Shown: positions 11,501-23,401, numbered from the stretch's first letter. The stretch: DNA of 64,000 nucleotides from Ophryocystis elektroscirrha (GCA_030141585.1 JAQIFP010000005.1:124001-188000); one strand, 5' to 3'. The notes: generated by a model not told the origin, from the letters alone. Translations and numbers: made by a program.

Positions 11501-13830
11501 TTTACAAACAATATGAATGAACAAGGTATAATTAAACTATTTGCAAAGAATACTGTAACAAACCTTATCGTTTTTGTAACACAGCTAAATTTTTTTTTGC
11601 TTTTAACGTTAATGTAAATTAGGTTCCCCATTAGTAACAATAAGATTGTTACGACTACATGTGAATATATTATTTGTGAAATCTTGACCAAATGTAAAAA
11701 ATTATAGAGCTAACAGTTCATAAGAAATAATTTTACTTACAATAAACTGGTGTTTGTACAATTCTGTTTGATTGTTCAAAATTAACGCTAATAAAAACTT
11801 GTTCAATCATAAAACTTACTTTCACCGGTTGTGCAATTATGATTTTCGTAGCATATATATTTGAAGTTTTTAATGTTAGATTTTCTGAGACTTAAACTCC
11901 AAGCAAAATATTCAAGCAACAAAAAGCGATTTCTCTTGATGTAATATGCCAGTTCAAAACAGCATATAGTCTAGCAATTTAATTATACGAGGTAGCATTA
12001 AAAATTTAATTAGTACCTGAGAAATCTGAGCATAAATAAGATACATTGCTCCATTAAATTTAATCATAACGGCAAATATAAAAAACCAGATCAAAATGAT
12101 TTCAAAAGAATTCATGTTGGATATTGTATCATCTCCCCTTTAAAAAACTCAGTTAGAGCAACAACTATTACTTGAAAATCTTAATATGGTATGTAACTTG
12201 TTTTCTTGTTTGAGCGTGAATAATTGACAATTGAATTAAACTTATGGTTTCTGATATGTTTATCCAAAAAGACTTCAATGATTTAATTTGATTAGCTAAG
12301 CAATACAAATAAAAATTTAAGCTTTACGATTGAATTCACTAAATTATATATTACTATTGATATAGTATAGATAATCCGCATCTAGATAATCAAATTTCAA
12401 ATATATCCAACGAGTTTGATTTTCAATATCAAGAATGTAATAGTTTCTGTAAATTATTTAGTTTATATAGTAAAACTTATTACTTTTCTGATATGGTCAA
12501 AGTCGATAAAACTCTTTCAGGACTGAAAATATCGATTTTTGAAAAAGGAAAATTTATTAAACGAAAACTAGTCTTGACAATGATCATGAGATTTATTGGA
12601 CTTCTGATTATCTTTGATTTACATTGTAACTTTATGTAATTAATCTGACGGTTTAGTTTTGGCATTGTTAATGAAATGAGTTGATGTTTAGCATTGGGGT
12701 TTATAGTTATATCATATTGAATTTGATTAGACGATACGCACCCTATAGTACCTACACAAAAAGTAGCCAATAATTTTTAGAATCAACATGCCTTCATCTT
12801 TAAAGTCATGGTCTATATGGATTTCTATGTCTGGAAACGATTTATAATTGCAAACTAAATGCTCTTGATTGTATATTTTAAAAGCTACAAAACCTTTGTT
12901 TCCTGAAGTTTCTAGTACAATTTCAGGGGTTTGAAAGGAAAAGTTTGAGTTAAGAAGTTTTGTGTCGCTATTTTTAAATGTACAAACGCTTTCAATCCAT
13001 ATCGTGTTTTGAAAAAAAATGTTTTGAGCTACATCTGAACTGTTTAAGTTTGACATCAATAAACCAGGAAAATGATTGTATGATTCTATAAAATCTCTGT
13101 TCCGAACCTGATTTGGAAGCTCTGAAAACATACTATACGATTTATGAATTAAGATGATATAGATAACTCTATGAACAAAAGAATCTGTAATCCAAATAGG
13201 TATTTGGGTGTGACCTAAATGATTATCAACAGAACTTTCGAAGTTTTCTGGAAAAATCCTTATTGTAAACACTTTAGACTTAAATTCAGAAATATCTATA
13301 ATTGGGTTTTTTGATGTTATAAAGCAGGTTTCATTCATTCTGTCATTGCAAAAAAAGGAAATGTACAAAGGTCTATTATAAGGGAAATAGAAAAAGTAAT
13401 GATTTATTGATAAATCAGTTTGTTTGAGTAATACTGAATTAACCAATATTGAAGATAGTGATGGTGGATTTGAAGCTACAATTTCATTGAGAAACAATCT
13501 GTTCGTGTAACAAGCTGTATTAGTGCAGACAGATATTTCAAGACCAGTATTCAAAAAAGTATCATAAGACACGACCCACCTATCGTTCTGTAACATTGTA
13601 TCAGAATTTAAGTAATCAGAATGATATAACTCATTTTTGAATTTGTAATAATCGTGTTTTTGACACTGAAAGTAACTAACTTTTGTATTCTTATCGCTAA
13701 TTTTTTCAGTTATCAACCAACACCTACTAAAAATTTCAAACGTATTCCAAAAAAATCCAAGCTGCGCATCAAAATAACTTATAAATAAATTCAATATGAA
13801 GTATAATTTGATTAACATTATAGTTTCCAA
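8586..13830 (-). CDS. Giant multipass membrane protein with signal peptide, unknown family
   Basis: Starting at 13830, a hydrophobic leader (IMLIKLYFILNLFISYF) precedes about 430 residues of beta-rich ectodomain with many Cys and N-x-S/T sites.

Splicing then leads to a block of membrane helices: EIILIWFFIFAVMIKF, HVVVTILLLLMGNLIYI, FVTVFFANSLIIPCSFILF, IPLSAFVTILIILMF, SIANTIYLISAICVYMLYC, IMLYILSTIIIFSTTASLF, ILYHWIAYLFI and KILLLIFFFIPIAENIF. About 500 further residues, mostly beta-rich, end near IVNSYITNNIQIL. In total about 1,450 residues. One intron (12752-12791) needs a GC donor; the exon at 11168-10437 is joined on both sides with kept frame. The gene could be two genes, but the reading frame runs through 10325-9984 without a new start. 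No family recognised: a channel, transporter or receptor is possible. Confidence 0.5.
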
Positions 13831-13869
13831 TTAATAGTTTTATTAGTTTGTTCTGTGCGTCAGGCACCA

Positions 13870-14532
13870 ATGCCTCGAAAAAAAAACAAAAGAGAAGCCA
13901 CTAAAACAAAAAGCAGTAAGGATATTTCAGTAAAAGCTCCGCTCTACAGCAATTCTAAATATCATATAAGCTTGGACGAAGGTATAATTTTAGAAATTGA
14001 AAACAAGTTAATAATAATAAATTTTAAGACAGCTGTAATTATTTTAATGTAACCAAAGCTGATTTATCAACGTTGTTGAGACCGACTTTGATTAATTATA
14101 GTAATTTTTTTAGTTGCTATAATATCTCAAGAAGTAACAGAATCTCTTTTGGATGCAGATTCAGCCAAAATAGCTCCTGGTGTGTTTCTGGGTAAGCTAT
14201 TTTCGAGTTACAACTAAAAAAAGCACCTGTAATGCGTGGACCTTGGGGAGCTTCAGCACAAGTTCAGATTGAAGCACATTGCTCTTATGGGCCATATTTA
14301 AATACCGCAGATGCATTGGTATCTTAAAATTAAAATTTGACTTATAGATTTGTCGCGTTTTTGCCAGTTCTGAGGAAGGTGTGCAAATTATTGCTGATGA
14401 TGAGATTTTCACGCTTTTTCAAGGTTTGAAGATAAAACTTTAAATTTTAATACAGACGGCTGTTTTCATATTCCCAAAAATACTTCTTACTCTTTTAAAA
14501 ATCTAAGGTTTGCAAAAATCAAACATTATTAG
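13870..14532 (+). CDS. Small basic protein, unknown function, divergent from the membrane gene
   Basis: The ATG at 13870 opens a lysine-rich N-terminus (MPRKKNKREATKTKSSK). Exon 1 runs to 13981. A middle exon around 14059-14100 would give ADLSTLLRPTLINY. Later exons give ISQEVTESLLDADSAKIAPG, then APVMRGPWGASAQVQIEAH and CRVFASSEEGVQIIADDE, ending in FAKIKHY at TAG 14530-14532. Most introns are about 30 nt. The one between the middle exon and ISQEV would be only 13 nt, so that junction is doubtful. The start lies 39 bp from the divergent start at 13830, so the two probably share a promoter. I do not recognise the family. The acidic helical and glycine-rich middle part is well formed and looks like a real protein. 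Confidence 0.5.
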
Positions 14533-14777
14533 AAATTAGTGCCGAATTCCCTGTAGTCTTATATCTTCAAGTTTTTGAATAATTTAATATTTAATCATTA
14601 TGACTTAAAATAAAGTTCTCCATTGTCAATACACATATTTTATTGTTTTATTGAAGATTTTTACAGTCTTGCTTTTAGAATAAAATATTAATAATAAATA
14701 GGTAACCAAAAAATATCAACCAAATTCCATTTTGACTCACATTTTGCAAATTTTTTAATCGATTTGGTCGCTAAGCT

Positions 14778-17700
14778 CTAGAAAATTTTTTTAAGATTAT
14801 CACAATTTACTTCTAATCCTAAAATAGATTGAGATTGAGCAAGAAGAAACCAAGTTCTTTCATCATCAGGATATAAATCTGAACAGCGCTGCATAATATC
14901 TACAGCAGCTGAAGGATCCCTGTTCTCATTTAAATTTTGGCAGTATATTACCCAATTATTAAGTGTATAGTTGCATCCATGTGAAACAAATCTCGGCAAA
15001 ACGGAGCTATAAGTGAATAATCAAATATCTGCTTTTGAAGTTTCGAGAAGTTTTCATACAATTCTGCCCCACAATGTGGGAATTCTGTATGATATTGTAG
15101 CATTAACACTGAAAATTTGTGGTACAAACAAATTACTTCAAATCTGATCCAATCTGAGTATCGTAAAATCAGTTTAAATATTTTAGACTTGATTTAAATA
15201 AAATGTTATCATCTGAAGATACCTGGATTTTTATTTGTGATCAAAAATTTAATGTCATTAATGAATTTTCGAAATATATCTATTAGATTTTCAGCAGCAT
15301 CTAAACAGTCAAAATCACATAAAATCCCGATTAAATTTATTAAAATTTGAGACAAACGAAGGTTATCTTCTACACATGCGTGATTTCCTCTTAACTCTAA
15401 AAAGTATATACTTTTTTTATTTTTTTATTACCATGTGTGAGTGCGCATTCATTGGGATCCTTGATATGATCGGAGACGTTAAAAAGTTGTGATTCACAAA
15501 ATACAGCATGACCAATTGAGAAATCATAGCAATAAGAGCCAAATTTATATTCATGCATTTTTTTTTTGGATATTGGTGAATTATAATTTAAATCGAATAA
15601 ACAATCTGTATAAATTTTTGGTAATTTCTTCAAAAAATTTGAAAATTGCATCAAAGCTGTCTTGGCATCTAAGGGATAGTTGACGTCAATATGCGGTATA
15701 TAAAAGACATGCTTTCTATCAGGGTCGAGTAGACATGTAAACAACTTTATTAAAGTTTCCAAAATCTAATATTTATAATAAAGTATCTAAAACTTGATTA
15801 CTTACTTGATTATTGATAGGCTGAACATTTATGTCAATCCATTCATTTAACTTATTTTCTGTAAGATAATTAGGAATATTTTCCAGAATTAATTTTATCA
15901 TAGTCGGTTGAAGATTTATAGATTTGTGTTGTTGTAATATTAAAAATTTTTGATGATCTACATTCTATCACGAATAATTACAATATACCTTGTTTAATTT
16001 GAATTCTAAAAAGACAAATTAAGTGTATATACAAAAGTAATGGGGAATTTGGACAATACTGAAATGCGTAATTGATTGCATTTAGCGCATCTAAAGCACA
16101 ATCATGTCTAGCTAATTTTCTATTGTGCAGGCGACAGTTCAAAACGATGAGCAAAGCCCAAGTGCTAGGACGGTTTGGATATAATTGCAAACTTTCTTTA
16201 ACAATTGAAAATCCATCCGAGATAGATCCAATATTGCACAAACACAATGCTAGATGGTATTTTAACTTCCAGCAAGTAGGCAAAATATTGTGTGCTGTCT
16301 AAAACAACAATGAAGTATTATTAATTGAAAAACCAAAAACAAATATAATCAAAAATTCAATTACCATCAAGTATTTTTGCGCTTTTTGTAACAAAGCACT
16401 GTAGCATTTATCTGATACAGTTTTTTGTTTTGATTTTCCTAGATAGCAGAGCCCTAACAAATGATAGGCTCGCCCATTTTGCTGAGAATCTGATTCCAGC
16501 TTGTGATTAATGACACGGTTGCATAAAGCTTCGGCCTGATGATGTAATTATCAATCTTTTATAATACTTTCTCGTAGTCTTGCATTGAACTGATAAGAAT
16601 TTGTGCTTGCAATAGATAAAGATAAGATACTGAAGGTTTGTACAAACAGTTCATTGGCGTTAATTTGGACGTAGGTTTTATGAAATTTTCTAGCAGATGA
16701 TGAGTTGAATTAAAATTTTCTGTCTAAAATCATTTTGCCAATAACTGTATTCATGTGAAGTCTTGTAATTAAGTAAATTTATAGAACATTATTATTGTAA
16801 TTACCGAGTATTGATGAGTAGATTGTTCCAAACAGTTTAAAGCCAAGCGGGGTTGATTGTTAAGTAAATGAATTAATCCTAGTCGAAAAAGTAAGCCTGG
16901 ATGAAAGAATCCATGAATACGCAATACTCCACTACTAAACAATGAAATATTTTCGATAAGGGATGTTAGCCAAAATAAGTTTTTGTTGATTATAATTTTA
17001 TTTTTTTTCTTTAACTTTTTACGCAAGCTTTTTTTGTTATGTACATGTTGATTTAAATTTGCTTTAGTGAAATTGCGGCTTAAGTACGCTTTTGTTGGGT
17101 TTGATAAATTTGACATACTTCTTTGTTGTGGACACGTTTTCATGCTGAGCAGAAGGCTGTCAGAATAACTTTTTTGCGGAGATATAGAGGGTAAATTTTC
17201 TGAATGTAAACCTAGCTTCGAATTAAAAGATTTTGAATTAAACTGTTTTTCATAAAATTGGTTGGATAAAGACTCAATTAGTTTTTTTTCTTTCAACTCA
17301 ACATTAATATTGACAATGCTATCGTATTTTTTAAGTAAATCGTTTTTTTTTGGTGATTCATTCATTTTAACTTTATTTATAAGTTCTGTTTCTACTGATT
17401 TTCCATAATCAGAAAAATTACTTGATTCCGAGTTTAATAGATCAAGGTTACCTAATTCTGTTTTTAAAACTTCACCATTTCGTTTATTTTTGTTTTTACT
17501 AAAAAGCAATTTACTATTGGAATGATTCATTGGCTTTGAAGCTTTTAGATTAGCATTGTTGCTTTCTCCTGTGGTGTCTAATGTTTTTTCTGTATAAGTT
17601 TGGTCAGAATGAACTGCTGTAAACGGCATCAAAACAAATAAAATTATGTCTAAAAAGTTTATTGTTAAAGAAAATAGAATTTCACAGATTTCTGATTGAT

Positions 17701-18568
17701 CAGTAAAAGATTTGCTGAGTTCAGAATTTTTTGTTTCGATATCATTGGTAGGATTGTCTATTGGCAACTGTAACATGCTTTTCTTGATTCCATCCGATTC
17801 GTTTGATACTTGCAACGTTATATACTTAGAGTATTGCATAATATTCAAAATAATCCATCTAAAACGGATTACGTAAAGTGTCAATTCGTACCTTGATACA
17901 TTCACAATAATATCAGACGACGTTCTACATACAAAATCTATAGAAACTTGATTTTTTTTTGAACTAATTTTTTCGTCAGCACTATTCATTTCTGATTGCT
18001 GTATACTTTGTGATGGGTGTTTTTTAGAGTGGTATTTAGTTTGTTCATAAAAATATACTTTCAAATCATTTTGATAAGTTACAGACTGAGAAAAAAATTT
18101 TGTAGTATTTATAAATAATTTAACATATGAGCACTATTTTTTATAGCGACTTACGCAATTAAGACATAACTGCTTCATTAATTGCCAGACATAATCCAAA
18201 GAATAAGGTGATAATGTGTAAGAGTACAAGTTGTCTGTATTTTGTTTATTGAAATTTGCTATTTTCTTATCCAGTATAACTTCATTGTTGAGTATTTTTG
18301 AAACAGTCTGTTTTTCGGTTAATATTAAATTTTTTTTTTTTGGTCTAATCAGCCAACTGTTTCGTCCTGGATGTTGGTTTAAACTATGATTGCTTGATTT
18401 AATAATATTACTGTTTTCAAAATGACCTTCATTAGAAGAATCAGAATTAAGTTGAAAAGCCACAACGTTTTTTGCGTAAAAAAATTTGTTTTGATCAATA
18501 AGCTGGTTCTCTTTTTGTTTATAAATATGATCTGAACCAATAATTTTATTTGTTAGATAGTCTTTCAT
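14778..18568 (-). CDS. Large TPR-repeat protein with long disordered insert
   Basis: Starts at ATG 18568, 47 bp after the upstream gene's stop. The first 550 residues are mostly polar and Ser/Asn/Lys-rich (disordered), then TPR-like helices begin: HPGLLFRLGLIHLLNNQP, NGRAYHLLGLCYLGKSKQ, CWKLKYHLALCLCNIGSI, RPSTWALLIVLNCRL. A middle segment of about 250 residues includes HVFYIPHIDVNYPLDAKT and VICLYHKFSVLMLQYHTEF. The C-terminus has a last TPR-like pair, PSAAVDIMQRCSDLYPDDER and TWFLLAQSQSILGLE. Total about 1,100 residues, with introns near 31-40 nt that keep frame, including one whose correct acceptor is the second of two AGs (intron about 15958-15988). The TPR order is loosely like TTC7/Ypp1 or the ChAPs exomer family, but I cannot choose. 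It probably scaffolds a trafficking or signalling complex. Confidence 0.5.
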
Positions 18569-18615
18569 AGAAAATCGAAACTTAATAATAACTTCCAGTA
18601 AACTAAAAATGAGAA

Positions 18616-19227
18616 CTACCAGCAAAATTTGTCTCGACCATGCATTTTTGATTTATAGTCTAAAGTTTCTTCAGCAGTTAGATGTTTAGGAATGGTTTTT
18701 GTCACGTTTCGGTATCCCCACATACCAGTTTTTTCACGATAAGTAATAGTAGAGCGTTTTTCCTTGATTGAATTAATGGTTTTATTAATTTTGTTTTGGT
18801 TTAAGGAATCCAAATCAGACTCGTCTGTATTTTTGTATAATAAGCTTGTTTGCAATATTCGATATGTAGTGGTAGATGTAAAATCGCTTGAAAATGGTTC
18901 ATTTATAGATAAACATCTTTGAGATAAAATAGATATAACTATACGTTTTTCGATTTGAAAATGTTTCGGATGTAAAATTGAAATGGTATCGCCTAATTTG
19001 ATTTCTTCTTTAAACTTGGTTTCAAAGCCGTGTACAGTTACACCTGAAGTTACAATTCTTCCACTAGCAGGAATTTCAGAAAGTTCCAGCTCAGGTTTTT
19101 TTTGCAACGATAAGTCTGATTTTTGATCTTTGTATTTATTTTGTAAGTTTTTCGATTTTTTTAATTTTAATTTTTTGATTTTTTGAGTTGTTTTTATATT
19201 ATTGCTAGTTGCGTGACTATTTGACAT
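18616..19227 (-). CDS. Conserved protein of alveolate/stramenopile type, unknown function
   Basis: A single exon of 203 residues. After a lysine-rich N-terminus there is a compact domain containing SGRIVTSGVTVHGFETKFKE, LGDTISILHP, RIVISILSQRCLSINEPF and TTTYRIL, followed by a C-terminal motif YREKTGMWGYRNVTKTI and ending HGRDKFCW. From memory, proteins with a G-V-x-V-x-G-F-x-T-x-F domain and a Y-R-x-K-T-G ... R-D-x-C-W tail are frequent in dinoflagellates, apicomplexans and other SAR protists and have no assigned role; I could not check this. No signal peptide or membrane helix. It sits 47 bp upstream of the TPR gene, in the same direction. Confidence 0.6.
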   Translation of the reverse strand: MSNSHATSNNIKTTQKIKKLKLKKSKNLQNKYKDQKSDLSLQKKPELELSEIPASGRIVTSGVTVHGFETKFKEEIKLGDTISILHPKHFQIEKRIVISILSQRCLSINEPFSSDFTSTTTYRILQTSLLYKNTDESDLDSLNQNKINKTINSIKEKRSTITYREKTGMWGYRNVTKTIPKHLTAEETLDYKSKMHGRDKFCW

Positions 19228-19390
19228 ATATACTGCAAATTATATTTGCAAATAATCTTAACACGCTGAAACTTCTCTTATTTTAAATAGTCACAGAATA
19301 ACATGAATGACATCAGAAAAAAAAACATGTATCCCTAGTAAAATATTTAAATTGTAACAATTTATTCATTTAATACCAACAGCTCAATGA

Positions 19391-21488
19391 TCAATCTTCT
19401 TCAGAATCAGATACCTCATTTTTTTTTGTTGTTTCGGGTTTCAAAAACTGCGAAAAAATTGACTGCTCACTTCCAAGTTCTAAATCTTTTTTGTGCACAA
19501 ACAGTTCCCGCTTTACTTTGCTGGAATTTAATACTATCATAAAAATAGTATGTGCATACATTTACCTGTAAATGAATAGTTTTTAATTACGTCAACATCA
19601 AAGTAAGAACTGGATGATAAAACAATTTGAAAAGTGTAAGTTCCTGCTGGAGGAGCAATAAATTGTAAATCTATAGAGTAGTTTCTTGTTTCGGCGATAA
19701 AATGCTTATGCATCAAAGGTTTTCCTAACATATAATTAACAATTTATAATTTCTACCTGTACTCATATTTATTACAAACAGCCATAATTTTTCATTGTGA
19801 AAATTGGGTAAGTATTTTGAATGAACAAAGGCACTAACGCAATTATCTGGTATATGTAGTTGTTCTATGTCTATTGTTATTGTAGTGACATCATTTTCTA
19901 CAATTTCTTTTTCTCCCCACACATGAATTTTTGTATTCAAAATTCTTAATGGTATCGATGAAATAACTTTGCAAAATTGAGTCTAAACTTGACTTCTTCA
20001 ATAATTATTTCATACCCTTTTATTTGACTCAAATAAAGATAATATGTTGTCTTTTTCTTCTTGAGGCAATAAAAGAAAATCTCTAAGACTATCTGGCAAT
20101 TTTTTTTCAATATCCTTATAATCTTCGCCAAATACTTGAATGTATGGATTACAATCAATGGGTAAACCATGTATTAAACAACGAGATAAAGCCAGTGTTG
20201 CTTGAACAACAGTATACCACGTGTGAATTATAGCGATTTCAATTATGCAGTCAAGTATTGGAAAACATAACCTAGATTTTTAAAGTTTTAATTGATTTCA
20301 GATTTTTTATAATTAAACTACTCAACTAAGCTCACAGTACAAATTTTAATAAGTCTTCTCGCATAATTGGAGTGATATCATTGTGCAGATCATTAATGTG
20401 GGCTTGTAACATCAAGTACAATCTTCAAACGAATATTTTAGCGAACAATCTCACTTGTACACATTCAGGTTTTCTCTGTACTCTTTTCTTAATTGAGGGA
20501 CTTTTTTTGCAATTATATCAAAGACCTCCATGTTGTTTTCTCTAATTTGATTGGACAAGTTAAAAATGTTCACCTAACATTAAATTCTCGTGCTTCAGCG
20601 GATAACACCAAAAATTCTAATAAGTTCTTAGAAGTTGTATTTTCTGTCATATAAAAAGATATAAAATGAATTGTTTCCACTCGAACACCATTTGCTAAAA
20701 ATAATTATAATTGAACATGTTTACAATAATAAAGTTTTTGTTTTTGATATCTTGATATAAATAAGAGAGGGATAATTAAAAGAAGAAAGGTTAAAATAAA
20801 GCTTAAACAAATGGATTGATTATTTTCATCTACAAGAAATTTCGGTAAACCGATTCCTATTTCCATATTTCCTTGTCCATCTGGATTGCCATAAAGTTCC
20901 ATATTTTTTTTTGCGGTCTGTATATATTTATTTCAAGACATAAAATACCTCATCAGTAAGAGCGCTTAGTGCTTTTTTCATCAGGATAAATCTTGCAGCA
21001 GCTGAAGGATCATTAGGGTTTTTATCAGGATGGTGTATCAAAGAAAGAAGACGAAATGTCTTCTTTATTTCTTTTTCTGTCGCATTTGGTTGAATTCCTA
21101 AAATTTCGTAAGGGTCGAATCTTTGAATAGAGGACTCGTCAGATAAATTTTTTATAGAAATTGTAACGAATATAAATAGCACAATTAGTATAAAAAATTG
21201 AATTAATCGAGATATTGAGCACTTATTCTTCCAATTCGAAAAAGTTTTATATTTATTCAGTAAATCGATTGTGCAGTCATCACATTTGCAAAACAACTTT
21301 GTTCTTCCTTTAGAGTCGACTGTTTTTAATAATTTATTGTCTGGGTATAGAGAAGACCATATTAATTTTATTGCCCACGGAACTGTAATACATAAAATAA
21401 CTGTTATTAGAAAAAAGAGGAAAGCATTGTCATCGTATTGAAGTAAATTTTTACGTTGCTCCCGAGTAAAAGATTCGCGGAACGACAT
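19391..21488 (-). CDS. SEC63: Sec63, ER translocon J-protein
   Basis: The first exon holds two membrane helices (FLFFLITVILCITVPWAI and LIQFFILIVLFIFVTISI) and then a J domain in the lumenal loop: FDPYEILGIQPNATEKEIKK with HHPDKNPNDP, so the HPD that triggers Hsp70 ATPase is intact. The second exon gives the Sec63 hallmark NMELYGNPDGQGNMEIGIGLP and a third membrane helix. Later exons give the Brl/SEC63 domain, with VSAFVHSKYLPNFHNEKLW and APPAGTYTFQIVLSSSSYF, and an acidic tail ending SDSEED. Family knowledge: Sec63 works with Sec61/Sec62 and BiP in protein import into the ER. Start ATG at 21488, stop at 19391-19393. All key parts are present and the length (about 550-600 aa) is normal. Confidence 0.9.
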
Positions 21489-21526
21489 TTACAAGTAAAC
21501 TAGGAACGTGACTAATTATAACACAA

Positions 21527-22168
21527 TTAAGTAAAAGTTTTTTTTGTCATTATAGAATAAAAATCTTCAAAAGATATTTCTCCATCACCATTACTATCGG
21601 CTCGATCAATCATCTCACGCAGTTCTTCGTCTGACATATTTTCGCCTAAAATTATGAAAAATCAATTAAAGTAAATCTGCTTATTAACTCAAATAATCAT
21701 TTTTTTTATATTATTGTACAGTTGTTTACACACAAATTAATTTCTGGGGGATAGAAAGTTATATTACAACTTCAATTTATTGTATTATTCACCTAGTTCT
21801 TGTGCGATACGCTTTAGATCTTTAAAAGATATGTAGCTTTTGCCGTCTTCGTCAAAAAGGTCAAAAATTTTTTTCAAACCTTCACGTGATTCTCTATCCC
21901 CAAGTCTGTAAGTGATATCATTCAGAAAATCATCAAAATCTATAGGAGCTGGATGGCTTTTATCTATGTCAGAAATTAATTTATAGACACGAGGATTGTG
22001 AATTTCAAATTTAAGAGATTGCATTGCCGCTTTTAATTCTTTTGGATCAATCAAACCACTTCCATCAGTATCAAATAAATCAAATGCTTGACGCAATTCT
22101 CTAATTTCTTCGTGTGTCAAACCTGGTCGATTGTATTTTTTTTGCTGCGGGGAGTTGTTTTTTGGCAT
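21527..22168 (-). CDS. CEN: Centrin (caltractin), EF-hand protein
   Basis: Two exons with a long (about 145 nt) intron for this genome. The protein of about 164 residues starts at [11 protein letters not shown]; an earlier in-frame ATG at 22222 would add 18 residues but is not typical of centrins. EF-hand 1 is canonical ([12 protein letters not shown]). EF-hand 2 is degenerate ([15 protein letters not shown]). EF-hand 3 is [12 protein letters not shown], with Asp in place of the usual last Glu. EF-hand 4 is [12 protein letters not shown]. The motif [20 protein letters not shown] and the tail IMTKKTFT fit centrin. It acts at basal bodies, centrioles or mitotic centres, binding Ca2+ and IQ-type helices. 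It starts 178 bp from the GST stop and ends 39 bp before the Sec63 start. Confidence 0.9.
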
Positions 22169-22345
22169 TATCTCGATATATTGCAATTTAAAAAGGTTTG
22201 GTAATGTAGAAATTACAAACATTATTTAATGTTATAAAAAAAGCTTTGCAATGTAAAATGTATCAATGAATATCGAAAATTAACAATAGTTTTAAGATAA
22301 ATCTTGTCTGATTTTATTGAACATCTGAATTGTGTGTTGCATGAT

Positions 22346-23058
22346 TTATTTATTTCTTACTGATTCAATGCATGGCAAAGATTGATTTAAGTAAACTTTA
22401 AATTCTGGTAAAACTAAAAGAATTTCCTTTATGGTTGCATACAAATAAATATCAGCAATAGTGATTGCATCACCGGTTATATAAGGCTTTTTGTATGCTT
22501 GAATGTAATTATTTAAACTAAATAGCCGTTTTTTTGTTATTTCCCAGCAACTTTTTCTTATGTCGTCTTTACCTTCATCTAAAGCTGTTCGCATCAAATT
22601 ACAGTCAGTGATTATAATATGGAGAATATGCATCACTGTATCTCCTACAGCTTTATCTATTATATTTTTAGGAAGCAATTGACCAATTCTTCCGATATAT
22701 TGTAAAATTGATAGTGTCTAAGCTATTTTGAAATTTAAAAGGTTTTACTTGACTAAGTTGAACGTTATTAACCTCTAACATGGGAAGTTGTTTGAAAGGA
22801 AAATTTTTAGATTCCTTTTCCCATAATTCTAAAGAATACTTTTAAAAGTGTAACTTATTATTTTAAGTAATTTGAATTTAAATTTTAATGTACTGATATA
22901 CTCACAGTTACATTTTTGAAAATAAAACCGCATTTTTGAAGTGCAAATTGTAGTACATCAACTCCTAGTTGTTGGTGAAAAGTATGCAAAGTGAAAAATT
23001 TCGGTGACACAACTAAATCTTGATCATTTGAGAAAGCGCAAGCAGAACAAAAGTTCAT
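22346..23058 (-). CDS. Glutathione S-transferase, sigma-like
   Basis: Exon 1 (from ATG 23058) has a 20-residue polar leader and then the thioredoxin-fold start FFTFHQQLGVDVLQFALQK. Exon 2 gives FKQLPMLEVNNVQLSQ, the conserved loop with cis-proline. Exon 3 gives TLSILQYIGRIGQLLPK and the all-helical C-terminal domain with YKKPYITGDAITIADIYLYA, the N-capping box motif of GSTs. Introns are about 70 and 31 nt. Length about 205 residues is right for a sigma-class enzyme. Such enzymes conjugate glutathione to electrophiles or isomerise prostaglandin-like peroxides. The usual catalytic Tyr near the first strand (Y-F) is F-F-T-F here, so the catalytic residue is uncertain. The Cys-containing leader (NFCSACAF) is unusual. 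Confidence 0.8.
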
Positions 23059-23401
23059 TTCGAAATCAAATTTGGTCGAGATACTCTAAATTCAAGACAC
23101 GCATGCAGTTTAATTGTATAAACTTCAAATAAAAAATTGTGCAAAGTTTAATTTTCTAATTCAAAGATGGTATCAGTATTTTTTCTAACAATTCCGGCAC
23201 GATTTCTTATAGATGAATTTAGTCAATAGTAGGTTTTTTTATTAGTTCTATACGATAATGCGATTAAATGATACTATCCTTGTGAATTTGATTAAGCTTA
23301 TAAGGAGTATTTCAAATCATAAACTATGTTCATTGGAACAGGTATGGTTTAATTGACATGCATTATACTGGGTTTCATCAAAATTCACGAGTAAAACTCA
23401 G
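23059..23401. other. Intergenic between divergent genes
   Basis: AT-rich stretch between the GST start and the plus-strand gene beginning near 23402. It probably contains the promoter of the GST gene and the unresolved 5' exon of the plus-strand gene (an ATG at 23327 is followed by a good donor, GTATGG). Confidence 0.4.

Noticed and set aside
14778..18568. Two genes, a TTC7-like one ending near 15,890 and a second starting at an internal ATG
   Set aside because: Using the second AG (GAATGTAG) as acceptor gives one continuous frame, so a single gene is simpler; this stays unproven.
21785..22222. Longer centrin start at 22222
   Set aside because: The added 18 residues are hydrophobic and unlike centrin N-termini; the ATG at 22168 begins a typical basic leader.
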